The notes under the pieces were generated by a model. That model saw only the letters and a program-made list of their open reading frames with translations. It did no database searches and was not told the origin of the DNA. Source: JAFAGX01 sp963759875 (lineage in GTDB: Bacteria; Acidobacteriota; Terriglobia; Terriglobales; Acidobacteriaceae). From it: a DNA stretch of 64,000 nucleotides. A program made the translations under genes and the position numbers. The DNA is taken from contig CAVXBB010000004.1 of assembly GCA_963759875.1 (NCBI GenBank), forward strand, positions 183,159 through 247,158, in the 5' to 3' direction. Positions 20,246-30,201 of the stretch are shown here, in pieces; position 1 is the first letter of the stretch, and the number at the start of each line of letters is the position of its first letter.

Positions 20246-20920
20246 TCATTGGGGTCGGTCGTAGCTGCCGTTTTGTAATAGTGTGTCGAACGCATCGGAC
20301 TTCAGCAGATCAAGCGACTTCACGACGATATCAGCGGGCAAATGCTCCCCGTCGTGACTTACCCCAACGCTTCGCATCCCGGCGCTGCGAGCTCCCTCGA
20401 CGCCGGCGACAGCGTCTTCTACCACGATGCACCGGCCTGGTGTCGCGCCGACCCGCGCGGCAGCGGTCAGATATACTTCGGGATCCGGCTTGCCTTTGTG
20501 CACATCTTCGGCGGAAACGATGCCCTGAAAAATCTGGGTAGCAGACAGAGCTTTGAGCACCACGTCGACATTCGCGCGCGGCGCTGCGGAGGCGATTGCC
20601 TGAAGCCATCCCTCCTGGTGAAGCCGGCGTAACCAGTCTGCTACGCCGGGCAGGGGTGATATGCCGTCCCTGCGGACCAGTTCGCGGTAGAGTTCCTCTT
20701 TGGCATTTCCGATTCGCTCGATTCGCTCGGGAGTCGATGCGGCGCCTAGCCATCGGGGAATGATGGAATCGTTGCGCTGGCCGAAGGAGGCAAGAAATTG
20801 TTCGCGGGTGATGGTAATGCCTTCATTCGCCATGGTGTTCCGCCAGGAAATCCAGTGGAGCTCCTCGGAGTCAATCAGGGTTCCATCCATATCCCAAAGA
20901 ACAGCGCGAGCTTCGGTCAT
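20246..20920 (-). CDS. HAD-superfamily sugar phosphatase / beta-phosphoglucomutase-like
   Basis: This 224-residue protein starts with AVLWDMDGTLIDSEE (catalytic Asp10 and Asp12), then has a helical cap and GISPLPGVADWLRRLH. The later HAD motifs are AIASAAPRANV, KGKPDPEVYLTAAARVG and CIVVEDAVAGVEGARSAGM. This arrangement is shared by beta-phosphoglucomutases and sugar-phosphate phosphatases such as YniC. The residues seen do not separate the two. No maltose or trehalose phosphorylase that would make beta-glucose-1-P is nearby, which slightly favours a phosphatase. It follows tal by nine bases on the minus strand and probably belongs to the xfp-tkt-tal unit. Confidence 0.88.
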   Translation of the reverse strand: MTEARAVLWDMDGTLIDSEELHWISWRNTMANEGITITREQFLASFGQRNDSIIPRWLGAASTPERIERIGNAKEELYRELVRRDGISPLPGVADWLRRLHQEGWLQAIASAAPRANVDVVLKALSATQIFQGIVSAEDVHKGKPDPEVYLTAAARVGATPGRCIVVEDAVAGVEGARSAGMRSVGVSHDGEHLPADIVVKSLDLLKSDAFDTLLQNGSYDRPQ

Positions 20921-20929
20921 CTGGAGACC

Positions 20930-21932
20930 TCAACCTACTTTTTCGGCGACCTGGGATAGCGCGTAGTCTTGCAAGTGGCGGGCGTCGCTGTTGAATTTTC
21001 GGATGCCTTCGGCCAGCTTCTCCGTCGCCATTGCGTCTTCGTTGTGCATCCAGCGGAAGGTCTTCTCGTCCAGATGGATTTGCTCTTCCTTGCTGGCCCG
21101 CGCCTTTACCGGGTCGAGTTTGCGATCCAGAGTGCCCTGGGTCTGCTCCAGTTGGTCGAGCAGGTCGGGGCTGATGGTAAGCAGATCCGATCCTGCCAGG
21201 CGGACGATCTGATTTATGTTCCGGAAGCTTGCCCCCATCACCTGAGTTTTGTAACCGAATTTCTTGTAGTAATCGTAGATGCGAGTTACAGAGGCAACGC
21301 CGGGATCCTGGTCGGGAGGAATCTCCGCGCCGCCTTTCTCCTTCTTATACCAATCGTAGATGCGGCCGACGAAGGGCGAAATCAAAGTTACTTTGGCTTC
21401 GGCGCAGGCGACCGCCTGGGCGAAGCTGAACAGCAGTGTCAGGTTGCAGTGAATGCCTTCCTTCTCCAGAAGTTCGGCGGCGCGAATGCCCTCCCAGGTG
21501 CTGGCGATCTTGATCAGGATTCGTTCGCGGGCTATGCCTTTTTTGTCGTACAGGGAGATGAGCTTGCGCGCTTTGGCAATGGTCGCTGTGGTGTCGAAAC
21601 TCAGGCTGGCGGCGACTTCGGTGGAAACGCGGCCGGGAACAACTTTTAGAATCTCGCACCCGAACAACACAAAAAGACGATCGATGAATTCTTCCGCCAT
21701 CTCTTCGTGACTGCCGCCACGCTGGAGCGCGCAGTTCGGTGGCTTCTTCCAACGAGGTGGTGGTGGGACGGGCATTTGGCGCGGACGCGACAGAAGTATA
21801 TTTCTTGAGAGTCGAGGGATTGGTCCCCGGTTGGCGCTTCCTGGGGCCGGGCGTGCTTGGCAATGGCTTCGATGTCCACCCGTATCGGCCACAACGGTGG
21901 TGTATTTCTTCAGCTGACGCAGTAATCGTCAT
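20930..21932 (-). CDS. tal: Transaldolase (N-terminal region with several frameshifts)
   Basis: Transaldolase moves dihydroxyacetone units between sedoheptulose-7-P and glyceraldehyde-3-P. The C-terminal 240 residues read cleanly: RGGSHEEMAEEFIDRLFV, VVPGRVSTEVAASLSFDT, ILIKIASTWEGIRAAELLEKEG with the Schiff-base lysine, CNLTLLFSFAQAVACAEA and TQVMGASFRN. The N-terminus is scattered across three frames within about 190 bases: QLKKYTTVVADTG, then DIEAIAKHA, then TNPSTLKKYTSV, then ALQRGGSHEE. At least three single-base errors are needed. The fragments are in the correct order and conserved, so the gene is probably functional in the organism. The start near 21932 is uncertain because of these shifts. 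Confidence 0.88.
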
Positions 21933-22118
21933 GACAAACGCGGCTCCGCACCTTGTTGGCACGACGCGCCACCCGCTGCCGCAACAGGTATCTCCTGTCA
22001 TCTTCTGCAACGCGAGCGAATCAGTCTGGATATCTCATCGCTCATCTGTTCCAAATCACACTCTGCTCTTCTCAGCCTCGAGCTCTTTATGGTTTGCGCC
22101 GTGATCGCCCATCCACTT

Positions 22119-24256
22119 TCATGTGCTCCTTCGCCGCGGCTGCACGATCTCTTTGCCGCCACAATTTCCGTTGAAGCCGAACTTCTTCAACAGTTGCTTT
22201 AGAGTCGCAGAAGCTCCAAAGGTTTCGATGCAGACATTGCGCCCTTCCGAGCCAGTATATTTGCTCCAGCCAAAATCGGAGGCAAACTCGACCGACACTC
22301 GTGCCTTGACGTGTGAAGGCAGAACGGAGTCGCGGTAACTCTTGTCCTGATCGTCAAACAATTCCCACGACGGCATACTGACTACGCGTGCTCGCACGCC
22401 CTCCTTGGTCAGTTGTTCGTAAGCGTCCAGGCACAGAGCAACTTCGCTGCCGGTGCCGATGAGGATAACTTCTGGGTCACCGCCTGGGGCATCCGCGAGA
22501 ATGTAGGCACCGCGAGCCAGGCCCGATGCGGGAGCGTATTTCGTCCGGTCGATGGTGGGCACGGCCTGGCGGGTGAGTACCAGCACCGCCGGCTCGTGAT
22601 GCAGTTGCAGTATCACCTTCCAGGCCTCGCTCACTTCATTCCCATCCGCCGGCCGGATCATGATCAGGCCGGGCATGGCACGCATGTGGGCGAGTTGCTC
22701 GATGGGCTGATGGGTAGGGCCGTCCTCGCCGACTCCGATGGAATCGTGCGTGAACACGTAGATCACCGGCAGTTCCATCAAGGCGCTCAGGCGGAGAGAG
22801 CCCCGCATGTAATCGACGAAGATAAAGAATCCCGAGCCGAAGGGCCGGACCTTCACCAGACTCATTCCGTTCAGAATGGCGCCCATGGCGTGCTCGCGGA
22901 TACCGAAGTGAAAATTGCGTCCGGCATAATTCTCCGCCGAGAAATCGCCGGCGCCCTCAAACGTCAAACGGGTTTTGGTGGAGGGTGCGAGGTCGGCGGA
23001 GCCTCCGATCAGCCAGGGGATATTCTTGGCCGCGGCGTTCAGCACCTTTGCCGAGGACTCGCGAGTCGCCAAGCCTTTCGGGTCGGCGGGGAATTCGGGC
23101 AGATCGCGATCCCAGACTTGCGGGAGCTGGCGGTGCTGCATGCGAAACAGTTCTTCGGCGAGTTCGGGGTACTGCTTGCGATATTCGCCGATACGCTCGA
23201 ACCAGGCGTCGCGCAACTGCTTGCCGCGCTTTCCAATGCCTTGACGGAAATGGTCGTAGACGCCATCCGGCACGTAGAACTTTTTGTCTTCGGGCCAGCC
23301 GTAGTTGCGCTTGGCTAGCCGGACTTCCTCTTCGCCCAGGGGTTCACCGTGGGCCCCGCTGGTATCTTGTTTGTGGGGTGCGCCGTATCCGATGTGGCTG
23401 TCGACGATGATCAGCGTGGGGCGATCTTTTGTGTTCTGAAAAGTGCTGGAACGCGCGGCGCCAGCATATTGAGGTCGTTGGCGTCGCCGACGCGGGTCAC
23501 GTTCCAGCCATAGCCCATAAAACGAGTCGCAACGTCTTCGGTAAAGGCCAGGGCGGTGTTGCCTTCGATCGTGATGTGGTTGTTGTCGTAGATCCAGCAG
23601 AGATTCGAAAGGCGCAGGTGTCCGGCGAGGGAAGCAGCCTCGCTGGAGATGCCTTCCATCATGCATCCGTCTCCGCAGAGCGCGTAGACGTTGAAGTCGA
23701 TCAGGTCTTCGAAGTTGGGACGGTTGTAACGCGCGGCCAGCCACTGCCGGGCGATGGCCATGCCGACGCTGGTGGCGAGTCCTTGGCCGAGCGGGCCGGT
23801 GGTGGTCTCCACGCCCGACGTCCAGCGGTATTCCGGATGTCCGGGACAGCGGCTATCCAATTGCCGAAACGCCTTGATGGCGTCCAGCGGCACGGATACT
23901 TCGCCGAGAGTTTCGTAGTCTTTGCTGACAGCTCGGACTTCGGTCAGGTGCAGCAGGGAATAGAGCAGCATGGACGCATGTCCGGCCGACAGAACGAAGC
24001 GATCGCGGTTTGGCCACACCGGATCTTGCGGATCGAAGCGAAGGAACTGCTGCCAGAGGCAGTAGGCCACTGGCGCCATCGCCATCGGAGTGCCGGGATG
24101 TCCAGAATTTGCAGCCTGCACGGCATCGATCGAAAGCGTGCGGATGGTGTTGATGGCGAGCTGATCCATTGCTCGCTCTTGTGCTCGCTCTTGTGCTTGT
24201 TCTTGTGCTTGTTCTTGCTGTGCTGGGGAAATGGGAAGAACGGTCGCTACGCTCAT
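22119..24256 (-). CDS. tkt: Transketolase (frameshifted)
   Basis: The thiamine-diphosphate enzyme exchanges two-carbon units among pentose and hexose phosphates. The start at 24256 has AAGGA upstream. The first part holds NTIRTLSIDAVQAANSGHPGTP, WPNRDRFVLSAGHASML, TTGPLGQGLATSVGMA and the ThDP motif CGDGCMMEGIS through IYDNNHITIEGNT. Near 23450 the frame shifts, continuing TKDRPTLIIVDSHIGYGAPHK and later FHFGIREHAMGAILNGM, SIGVGEDGPTHQPIEQLA and the terminal FASDFGWSKYTG. The combined length of about 710 residues is normal. After KKFGFN the C-terminus looks atypical, so a further small indel there is possible. Before the conserved region is a glutamine-rich leader with repeated QEQAQER. It lies between xfp and tal on the minus strand. 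Confidence 0.92.
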
Positions 24257-24354
24257 GCAGGATCCTTTCGTGCCGGCCTCGCTGGCGGCCACGGTGTAAG
24301 AAAAGGTGGGCGGCCGGGTTCGTTCGTACCGGCCGCCCTTTTGGGTCTGTCAAG

Positions 24355-26800
24355 CTAGACGGATGGGTGCGGCCACCTCCATCCGGTGATATCCGGGCTG
24401 TCGATGCCATGCTCGTAGGCGTAGGCTCGGCAGGCGATCTGATGGTTGCGGAACTTCTCCTTGGCGTGGCCCCCGATTGGCTGCAGTTTGGGGACGCGGT
24501 CAATCGCGTCGATGGCCAGGCTGAAGCGATCGATCTGGTTGTTGATCGCCAGTTCCATCGGCGTGTTGATGTTGCCCTTCTCCTTGTAGCCGCGGACGTG
24601 CAGAGTCTTGTTCTTGCGGCCATAGGCCAAGCGGTGAATCAGATACGGATAGCCGTGGAAATTGAAGATGATCGGCTTATCCACCGTGAACAGAGAATCA
24701 AAATCGCAGATCGGTTAATCCGTGTGGATGTTCCGTGCTGGGCTGCAGTTTGAAGAGGTCGACCACGTTGATGAAGCGGATTTTCAGGTCGGGGAACTCC
24801 TCGCGTAACAACTGGGTGGCGGCGAGCGCTTCCTGGGTTGGAATATCGCCGGCCGAAGCCATGACCAAGTCGGGCTCCCCAACCTGATCGTTACTTGCCC
24901 AGTCCCAGATGCCGATACCCTTGGTGCAGTGCGTAATCGCAGCATCCATATTCAAGTACTGCAGGTGAAGCTGCTTATCGGAGACGATCACGTTGATGTA
25001 GTTTTCGGTCCTCAGGCAGTGGTTGGCCACCGACAGCAGACAGTTAACGTCGGGCGGAAGGTAGATGCGCGTTACCGCCGCGCTTTTGTTCAGTACCACG
25101 TCGAGGAAGCCGGGATCCTGGTGCGTGAATCCGTTGTGGTCCTGCCGCCAAACCGTCGAGGTAATAAGGAGGTTCAGCGAGGAAATCTTGCGACGCCAGG
25201 ACAGATTGTTACAGATCGACAACCATTTCGCGTGCTGGTTGAACATGGAGTCGATAACGTGAACGAAGGCTTCATAAGACGAGAAGAAGCCATTGCGTCC
25301 GGTTAGCAGATAGCCTTCGAGCATGCCTTCCATGGTGTGCTCGCTGAGCATTTCGACGACACGCCCGTCAGTCGCCAGTTCGCCGCCATCGCTGTCTTCG
25401 GGGAAATAGTCAGCGATCCAGAATTTCTTGGAGACCTCGTAGATTGCCTGCAGCTTGTTCGACGTGGTTTCGTCGGGGCCGAACACGCGGAAGTTGGTCA
25501 TGTTCTCTTTCATCACGTCGCGCAGGAAGTTGCCCAGGGGCGGGACATTCTCGACTTCAGTGCTTCCCGGCTGATCCACCTTTAGAGCGTAATCGCGGAA
25601 ATCCGGCAGGCGCAGAGCCTCCTTCAAGATTCCGCCGTTAGCGTGGGGATTGGCGCTCATGCGGCGATTTCCCGTTGGTGCGAGCTCCTTCAATTCCGGA
25701 ATGAGCGTGCCGTCGCGATCGAACAAATCCTCCGGCTTCAGGTCGCGCATCCACTTTTCGAGAAGCCGCAGCTGTTCGGGACTTTTCTTGACTTCGGTCA
25801 AGGGAACCTGGTGAGCGCGCCAGAATCCCTCAAGAAAGTGGCCCTGAACCTCTCTTGGTGCACTCCATCCCTTTGGGGAGCGCAGCACGATCATCGGCCA
25901 GCGTGGCCGCTGGGCTTTGCCCGTGCTGCGGCATTCCTGCTGGTGCTCCCGAATGTCCTGGATGCAATGTTCAACGGTGGCTGCCATGGCCTGGTGCATG
26001 CTTTCGGGATCGGATCCTTCCACGAAGTGGGGCTTCCAGCCGTAACCTCGCATCAGGTCTTCGAGTTCCTCGTGGCTGATGCGCGCGAGAAGGGTGGGAT
26101 TATTGATCTTGTAGCCGTTCAAGTGAAGAATCGGCAGAACCGCGCCATCCCGAATCGGGTTCAGGAACTTGCTGATGTGCCACGAAGTTGCCAGCGGGCC
26201 GGTTTCGGCCTCGCCGTCTCCGACTACCGCCGCGACGATCAGGTCGGGGTTGTCGAACGCAGCGCCACAGGCGTGAGAGAGCACGTAGCCCAATTCGCCG
26301 CCTTCGTGGATCGAACCCGGGGTTTCCGGCGTGCAGTGGCTGCCGATGCCGCCCGGAAACGAAAACTGCCTGAAAAACTCGCGCATACCGCGCGTGTCTT
26401 CTGTCTTTTCCGGATAGATCTCGGAATACGTCCCTTCAAGGTAACCCGGACCGAGCACGCCGGGCGCGCCGTGACCGGGACCCGCCATGAAAATCATGTC
26501 GAGGTCAAACTTCTTGATCAGCCGGTTCAGATGGATATAGATGAAGGCCAGGCCGGGGCTCGATCCCCAGTGTCCGAGCAGGCGATTCTTGATGTGTTCG
26601 GGCTTGAGAGCCTCTTTTAGAAGGGGATTTTCCTGGAGGTAGATCATGCCGAGCGCCAGATACTTGCAGGCTCGCCAATAGGCGTCGGTCTTGCGTAGTT
26701 CGTCCGCGCTCAGCGGCGATCCCTGAATCGTGGATCTCGCTTTGCCGTAAGCACTCAGTGAGAGAGTTGATGGTTCTTCCAGTTCTATTACCGGCGTCAT
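24355..26800 (-). CDS. xfp: Phosphoketolase (xylulose-5-P/fructose-6-P; frameshifted near C-terminus)
   Basis: The ThDP enzyme splits xylulose-5-P or fructose-6-P with phosphate into acetyl-phosphate plus glyceraldehyde-3-P or erythrose-4-P. The ATG at 26800 follows AAGGAGAAC. It shows GMIYLQENPLLKEALKPEHIK, HWGSSPGLAFIY, GPGHGAPGVLGPGYLEGTYSE and the ThDP-binding VVGDGEAETGPLATSWH. Later blocks are YGWKPHFVEGSDP, RSPKGWSAP and QDHNGFTHQDPGFLD. The frame breaks near 24705: an extra T in a T run (CGATTTTGAT) stops it after LTDLRF. It resumes as LFTVDKPIIFNFHGYP through NTPMELAINNQIDRF. The reconstructed length of about 815 residues matches Xfp. It is the first gene of the minus-strand pentose-phosphate unit. 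No ackA or pta is visible in the window. Confidence 0.94.
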
Positions 26801-26826
26801 TTTTGTTCTCCTTCTGTTCCCGCAGT

Positions 26827-26838
26827 GGAGTCGAACCC
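26827..26838 (-). other. tRNA T-arm-like motif in the xfp upstream region
   Basis: On the minus strand the sequence reads GGGTTCGACTCC, matching a tRNA T-loop. No acceptor, D-arm or anticodon arm can be built around it, so it is not a tRNA. It could be a decayed fragment such as an old attachment site, or chance. The rest of 26801-27020 holds the xfp ribosome-binding site and presumably its promoter, and no gene was seen. Confidence 0.2.
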
Positions 26839-27020
26839 GAATTGAAATTCGCTTCGCAGTGGATGGCCTTGGCTACTCGCAGGTGGCGAAAGCGCTCAGT
26901 AAAGTGCAAGGCCGAGGCCATTGTAAGCCTTTGAAAACGAAAACTGCGCCCAAGGGGAAGCGCGTCGAAGCCCTAGCAGATGACAAACAATTGTCAGGAT
27001 ATGGTCACCCCCAGCATCGG

Positions 27021-27635
27021 CTAATTTCCTTTGGCGGGAACGGCAGCGGGAGGCGGCGTCAGCAGCTTCTCAATTGCCCGATCCATCGTGCGATTCATCT
27101 CGGCTACAACCGCCGGCACGTTTCGTTCAGCGACGGTTCCGACTTCGGAAACTTCGTTGGTCCAAACGGTTTCGCCGGTAGCGAGCTTCGTCATCTGGGC
27201 CGAGATCGCAACCTCGACTTTGACGCCGCCCTCGTAGTCCACTTCGTCCAGTTTCTCCAGGCGTCCGCTGACGACGTAATCGACGTCAGAATGTCCGTCA
27301 TAGGTCTTGACTTGGGAGTAGCTGCCGCTCGCACGCAGATGGTCTGCGACCGCGGTGGTGACCAGTTCGCGCGGATCGACTGCCCAGCGATGGTATTGGT
27401 AAAAGCCGAGTTGCTCGGGCGATGTCTTGTAAACAATGGCGCCTTGACGCAAGTAGCCGGGCGATCGGAATTCGCGTATGGCCAGCGACGCCCGGACACC
27501 TTCCTGGGCCGGCGGGTCAGGCGCGGGGGGCAGGTTCAGCGTGTAATAGGATGGATACTTCACCTTGCCCATACAACCGACCGATGCGAGTGACGCGGCC
27601 AGCGTGATCAGAACTGCTATGCGATGTCTTTTCAC
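27021..27635 (-). CDS. ABC-type transport auxiliary lipoprotein (PqiC/LetC-like)
   Basis: The GTG at 27635 follows AAGGAG and starts a lipoprotein signal peptide ending in the lipobox LASVGC, so the mature protein of about 180 residues should be lipid-anchored. The body begins YPSYYTLNLPPAP, as in the ABC auxiliary lipoprotein family (PF03886) that accompanies MlaD/PqiB-type MCE proteins, with RLEKLDEVDYEGG and WTNEVSEVGTVAERN later. It is 39 bp downstream of mlaD and is the last gene of the operon. It likely replaces MlaC/MlaA as the partner that receives or guides lipids between membranes. Confidence 0.85.
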   Translation of the reverse strand: MKRHRIAVLITLAASLASVGCMGKVKYPSYYTLNLPPAPDPPAQEGVRASLAIREFRSPGYLRQGAIVYKTSPEQLGFYQYHRWAVDPRELVTTAVADHLRASGSYSQVKTYDGHSDVDYVVSGRLEKLDEVDYEGGVKVEVAISAQMTKLATGETVWTNEVSEVGTVAERNVPAVVAEMNRTMDRAIEKLLTPPPAAVPAKGN

Positions 27636-27674
27636 ACGGATTCTCCTTATATTGCGGAACGTCATTGTGCAACG

Positions 27675-28598
27675 TCATTTCGGAACCTCGCGTTCCTTCG
27701 GTTGCTTGATGCGAACCAGGCTCCAGGGGCGCTGCTTCAGCGAGTCCGTCAACTGGTCCAGGTTGTCGGTGGCCAGGCGCAGGTTTTCCACCGTGTCGTC
27801 GATCTTGGAGTCGTTGGCGCGTATTATGACCTGCATGTTTGCCAGCAGACTTCTGGCTTCCACCAAAGTATTCTGCAATTCGGCCAAGTCTTTCTTCACT
27901 GGCTCGCGGACATCGGTCACGGTGCCATTCACGTTCTCAATCGTGTCGTCAGCGTGTTGGCTGAGTACGACCAATTTGTCCGAGATGCGATCGATCTTCG
28001 GGCCCTCGGTCGCGAGTATTCCATTGACGTGGTCCAGTACCGCCTGAATCCGCCGCTGGTTGGGCGGGCCGGTTACGGTAGTCAAGTTGGCGAGGAGATC
28101 ACGGGCGTCGCCGCTGATACCTTTGAGCTCTCCTTGCGCCTGCGTGATCAAGTCATTGGCGCTGTCGGCGACGGTGGCCATCTTGCCGGCGATCTCGTCC
28201 AGGCTGGCGGCTTCCTGGGACGGGATTGCCGAGCCCGGCGCAAGCCGCTTTGCCTGGTTGCTGCCGGTGGTGATCGACAAGGCAGCGCTGTTCATGATGC
28301 TCACCAGCCCCAGCTTGGCCACGGACTTCTCGTTCAAAGGCGTGCCTTTTTTTACTTCCAAGAGAATTTCGATGCGGGTCGGGTCTTCCTTCCAGGGACG
28401 TACGGCCGTGACTTTCCCCACCTGGATGCCTCCGAACAGCACTTGAGCTCCCGGTTCGAGTCCTCCGGCATAGCGGAGATAAGTCTCATAGGGCGCGGTC
28501 TCGCCGCTGAACTGGGCGTTAATCAGATAGATGATCGTAAATGCGAGGATCGAGAAACACCCGAGGACGAAGGCTCCGACCTTGGCTTCGGTTGTCAT
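27675..28598 (-). CDS. mlaD: MlaD/MCE-domain lipid transport protein
   Basis: The 307-residue protein has a single N-terminal transmembrane helix (GAFVLGCFSILAFTIIYLI) and then an MCE domain (YLRYAGGLEPGAQVLFGGIQVGKV). The MCE domain forms a hexameric ring that binds phospholipid in the periplasm. The C-terminal 200 residues are predicted to be long helices (DLITQAQGELKGISGDAR, VLDHVNGILATEG), which in larger MCE proteins build a needle or tunnel; E. coli MlaD is much shorter. The start overlaps mlaF by four bases. It is the substrate-binding part of this inner-membrane ABC transporter. Confidence 0.93.
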   Translation of the reverse strand: MTTEAKVGAFVLGCFSILAFTIIYLINAQFSGETAPYETYLRYAGGLEPGAQVLFGGIQVGKVTAVRPWKEDPTRIEILLEVKKGTPLNEKSVAKLGLVSIMNSAALSITTGSNQAKRLAPGSAIPSQEAASLDEIAGKMATVADSANDLITQAQGELKGISGDARDLLANLTTVTGPPNQRRIQAVLDHVNGILATEGPKIDRISDKLVVLSQHADDTIENVNGTVTDVREPVKKDLAELQNTLVEARSLLANMQVIIRANDSKIDDTVENLRLATDNLDQLTDSLKQRPWSLVRIKQPKEREVPK

Positions 28599-29398
28599 TG
28601 GTTTGCCTCCTGATTCTGCAGGTATCGTTCGAAAAAGGCGGTCGCGGCAGGAGTTTCCATATTGTCAGGCACGCGATCGAGGAATTGTCTTACATGAGGA
28701 TTCCGGCTCGATCGGATCTCATCCTTGGTTCCGATCGCCTTAAACGTGCCCTGGTACAGCATCGCGATGCGGTCGGCGATGCGGAACGCGCTCGGCAATT
28801 CATGGGTCACGACGATCACCGTCATCTGGAAAGCCTCCTTAAGGAGCAGAATGAGTTCGTCCAGGTCCGCGGCAACAATCGGATCCAGTCCCGCAGAAGG
28901 CTCATCGAACACCAGAATTTCGGGATCGAGTGCGAGAGCACGAGCAACGGCCGCCCGCTTTTTCATGCCGCCCGATAGTTCCTGCGGCTGTAATTTGCCG
29001 GAGTCCGGCAGCCCAACCACCGACAGCTTCATCCAGACCACGAGGTTGATAATGGACGGGGCAAGGGCAGTGTGCTCGCGCAAGGGGAGAGCGACATTGT
29101 CCTCGACCGACAGGGAATTGAACAGAGCTGCGCTTTGAAACGCGACTCCGATCGAGCGCCGCAGATGCTTCAGTTCGGCCGACGAGCAGCGGGTGATATC
29201 GACCCCTTTCACAGAAACGCTTCCCGATTTCGGACGCTCCAGCCCAACGATTTGCCGCAGCAGCGTGCTCTTCCCACTACCGCTGCCGCCGAGCAGGACC
29301 ATCGTCTCGCCTTGCTCGATATCGAGGTTCAAGCCATCGAGCACCCGATGTCCGTCGTATTCCACTACCAAGTCGCGAATCGAAATGATCGGCATCAC
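28595..29398 (-). CDS. mlaF: Mla-type ABC transporter ATPase
   Basis: This 267-residue ATP-binding subunit has the Walker A loop LLGGSGSGKSTLLRQI, a Q-loop region, the ABC signature LSGGMKKRAAVARALA and Walker B EILVFDEPSAGLDPI, with a switch histidine in VVTHELPSAFRIADRI. The variant LSGGM and GLDPI wording is typical of MlaF/Ttg2A. It drives phospholipid movement by the MlaE-MlaD complex. It overlaps both neighbours by four bases, indicating a tightly coupled operon. Confidence 0.95.
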   Translation of the reverse strand: MMPIISIRDLVVEYDGHRVLDGLNLDIEQGETMVLLGGSGSGKSTLLRQIVGLERPKSGSVSVKGVDITRCSSAELKHLRRSIGVAFQSAALFNSLSVEDNVALPLREHTALAPSIINLVVWMKLSVVGLPDSGKLQPQELSGGMKKRAAVARALALDPEILVFDEPSAGLDPIVAADLDELILLLKEAFQMTVIVVTHELPSAFRIADRIAMLYQGTFKAIGTKDEIRSSRNPHVRQFLDRVPDNMETPAATAFFERYLQNQEANQ

Positions 29399-30201
29399 AT
29401 TTTCCCGGTGAAGTAGAAGATGGCCGTGAACACGGCATCGGCGATGACAACAAGGAAGGTGGATCTTACGACTGCGCTGGTGGTGGAGCGGCCCACCGCA
29501 TCGGGCCCTCCGCGGACACGAAATCCTTCCAGGCAGCCGACATGAGCAATGATGGTGGCGAAGGCGACGCTCTTGATGAGTCCACTGATCACGTCCCGCA
29601 ACGCGATCGATGACAGCACGTATCGCAAATAGAGCAGGATCCCCAGGCGGGTGCTGAAGAACATGAATAGTCCGCCGGCCAGAATGCCGCAGAGGTTGGA
29701 GACGATGCTGAGGCAGGGCACAGCAACCAGCGCAGCCAGATATTTCGGTGCCAGCAGGAACTCGACGGGTTCAAACGCCATTACCCGGAGGGCATCGATC
29801 TCCTCGGTCACCTCCATGGTTCCGATTTCCGCGGCGAAGGCGGAGCCCGACCGTCCGCTGACGGCAACGGCGGTGAGCAGCGGGCCGAGTTCACGGGTGA
29901 AGCCGACCGCCACCAGATCGATGACGTAGTGTATAGCGCCGAATCGGCGTAATTCAGACGCGCCCTGCATGGCGAGAATGAATCCGGTACAAACCGCCAT
30001 CAAGGCCACCATGGGTAGCGCGTCCACGCCAATCTCGAGCATCTGGCGTACGGACTCTTTCCAGCGGTAGCGATTCCCCACAAAGGGCAAGGATGTGCGC
30101 ATGGCGCGGAGCGTGGCCCACAACTGGATATTCAAACTCCCGACATAGTCGAGGTCATGGATGGTTTTTTTACCCACGTCTTCGAGAAGAGTTGACATCA
30201 C
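29395..30201 (-). CDS. mlaE: MlaE-type ABC transporter permease
   Basis: The 268-residue integral membrane protein contains VDALPMVALMAVCTGFILAMQGASEL, GFTRELGPLLTAVAVSGRSGSAFAAEIGTMEVTEEIDAL and RYVLSSIALRDVISGLIKSVAFA, the MlaE/TTG2B signature blocks. It forms the inner-membrane channel to which MlaF and MlaD dock. Length is normal. The start overlaps the STAS gene by ATGA. Confidence 0.95.
   Translation of the reverse strand: MMSTLLEDVGKKTIHDLDYVGSLNIQLWATLRAMRTSLPFVGNRYRWKESVRQMLEIGVDALPMVALMAVCTGFILAMQGASELRRFGAIHYVIDLVAVGFTRELGPLLTAVAVSGRSGSAFAAEIGTMEVTEEIDALRVMAFEPVEFLLAPKYLAALVAVPCLSIVSNLCGILAGGLFMFFSTRLGILLYLRYVLSSIALRDVISGLIKSVAFATIIAHVGCLEGFRVRGGPDAVGRSTTSAVVRSTFLVVIADAVFTAIFYFTGKM

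Noticed and set aside
26820..26900. tRNA-like stretch (GGGTTCGACTCC on the minus strand)
   Set aside because: Only the T-arm matches; no acceptor stem, D-arm or anticodon arm can be folded around it.
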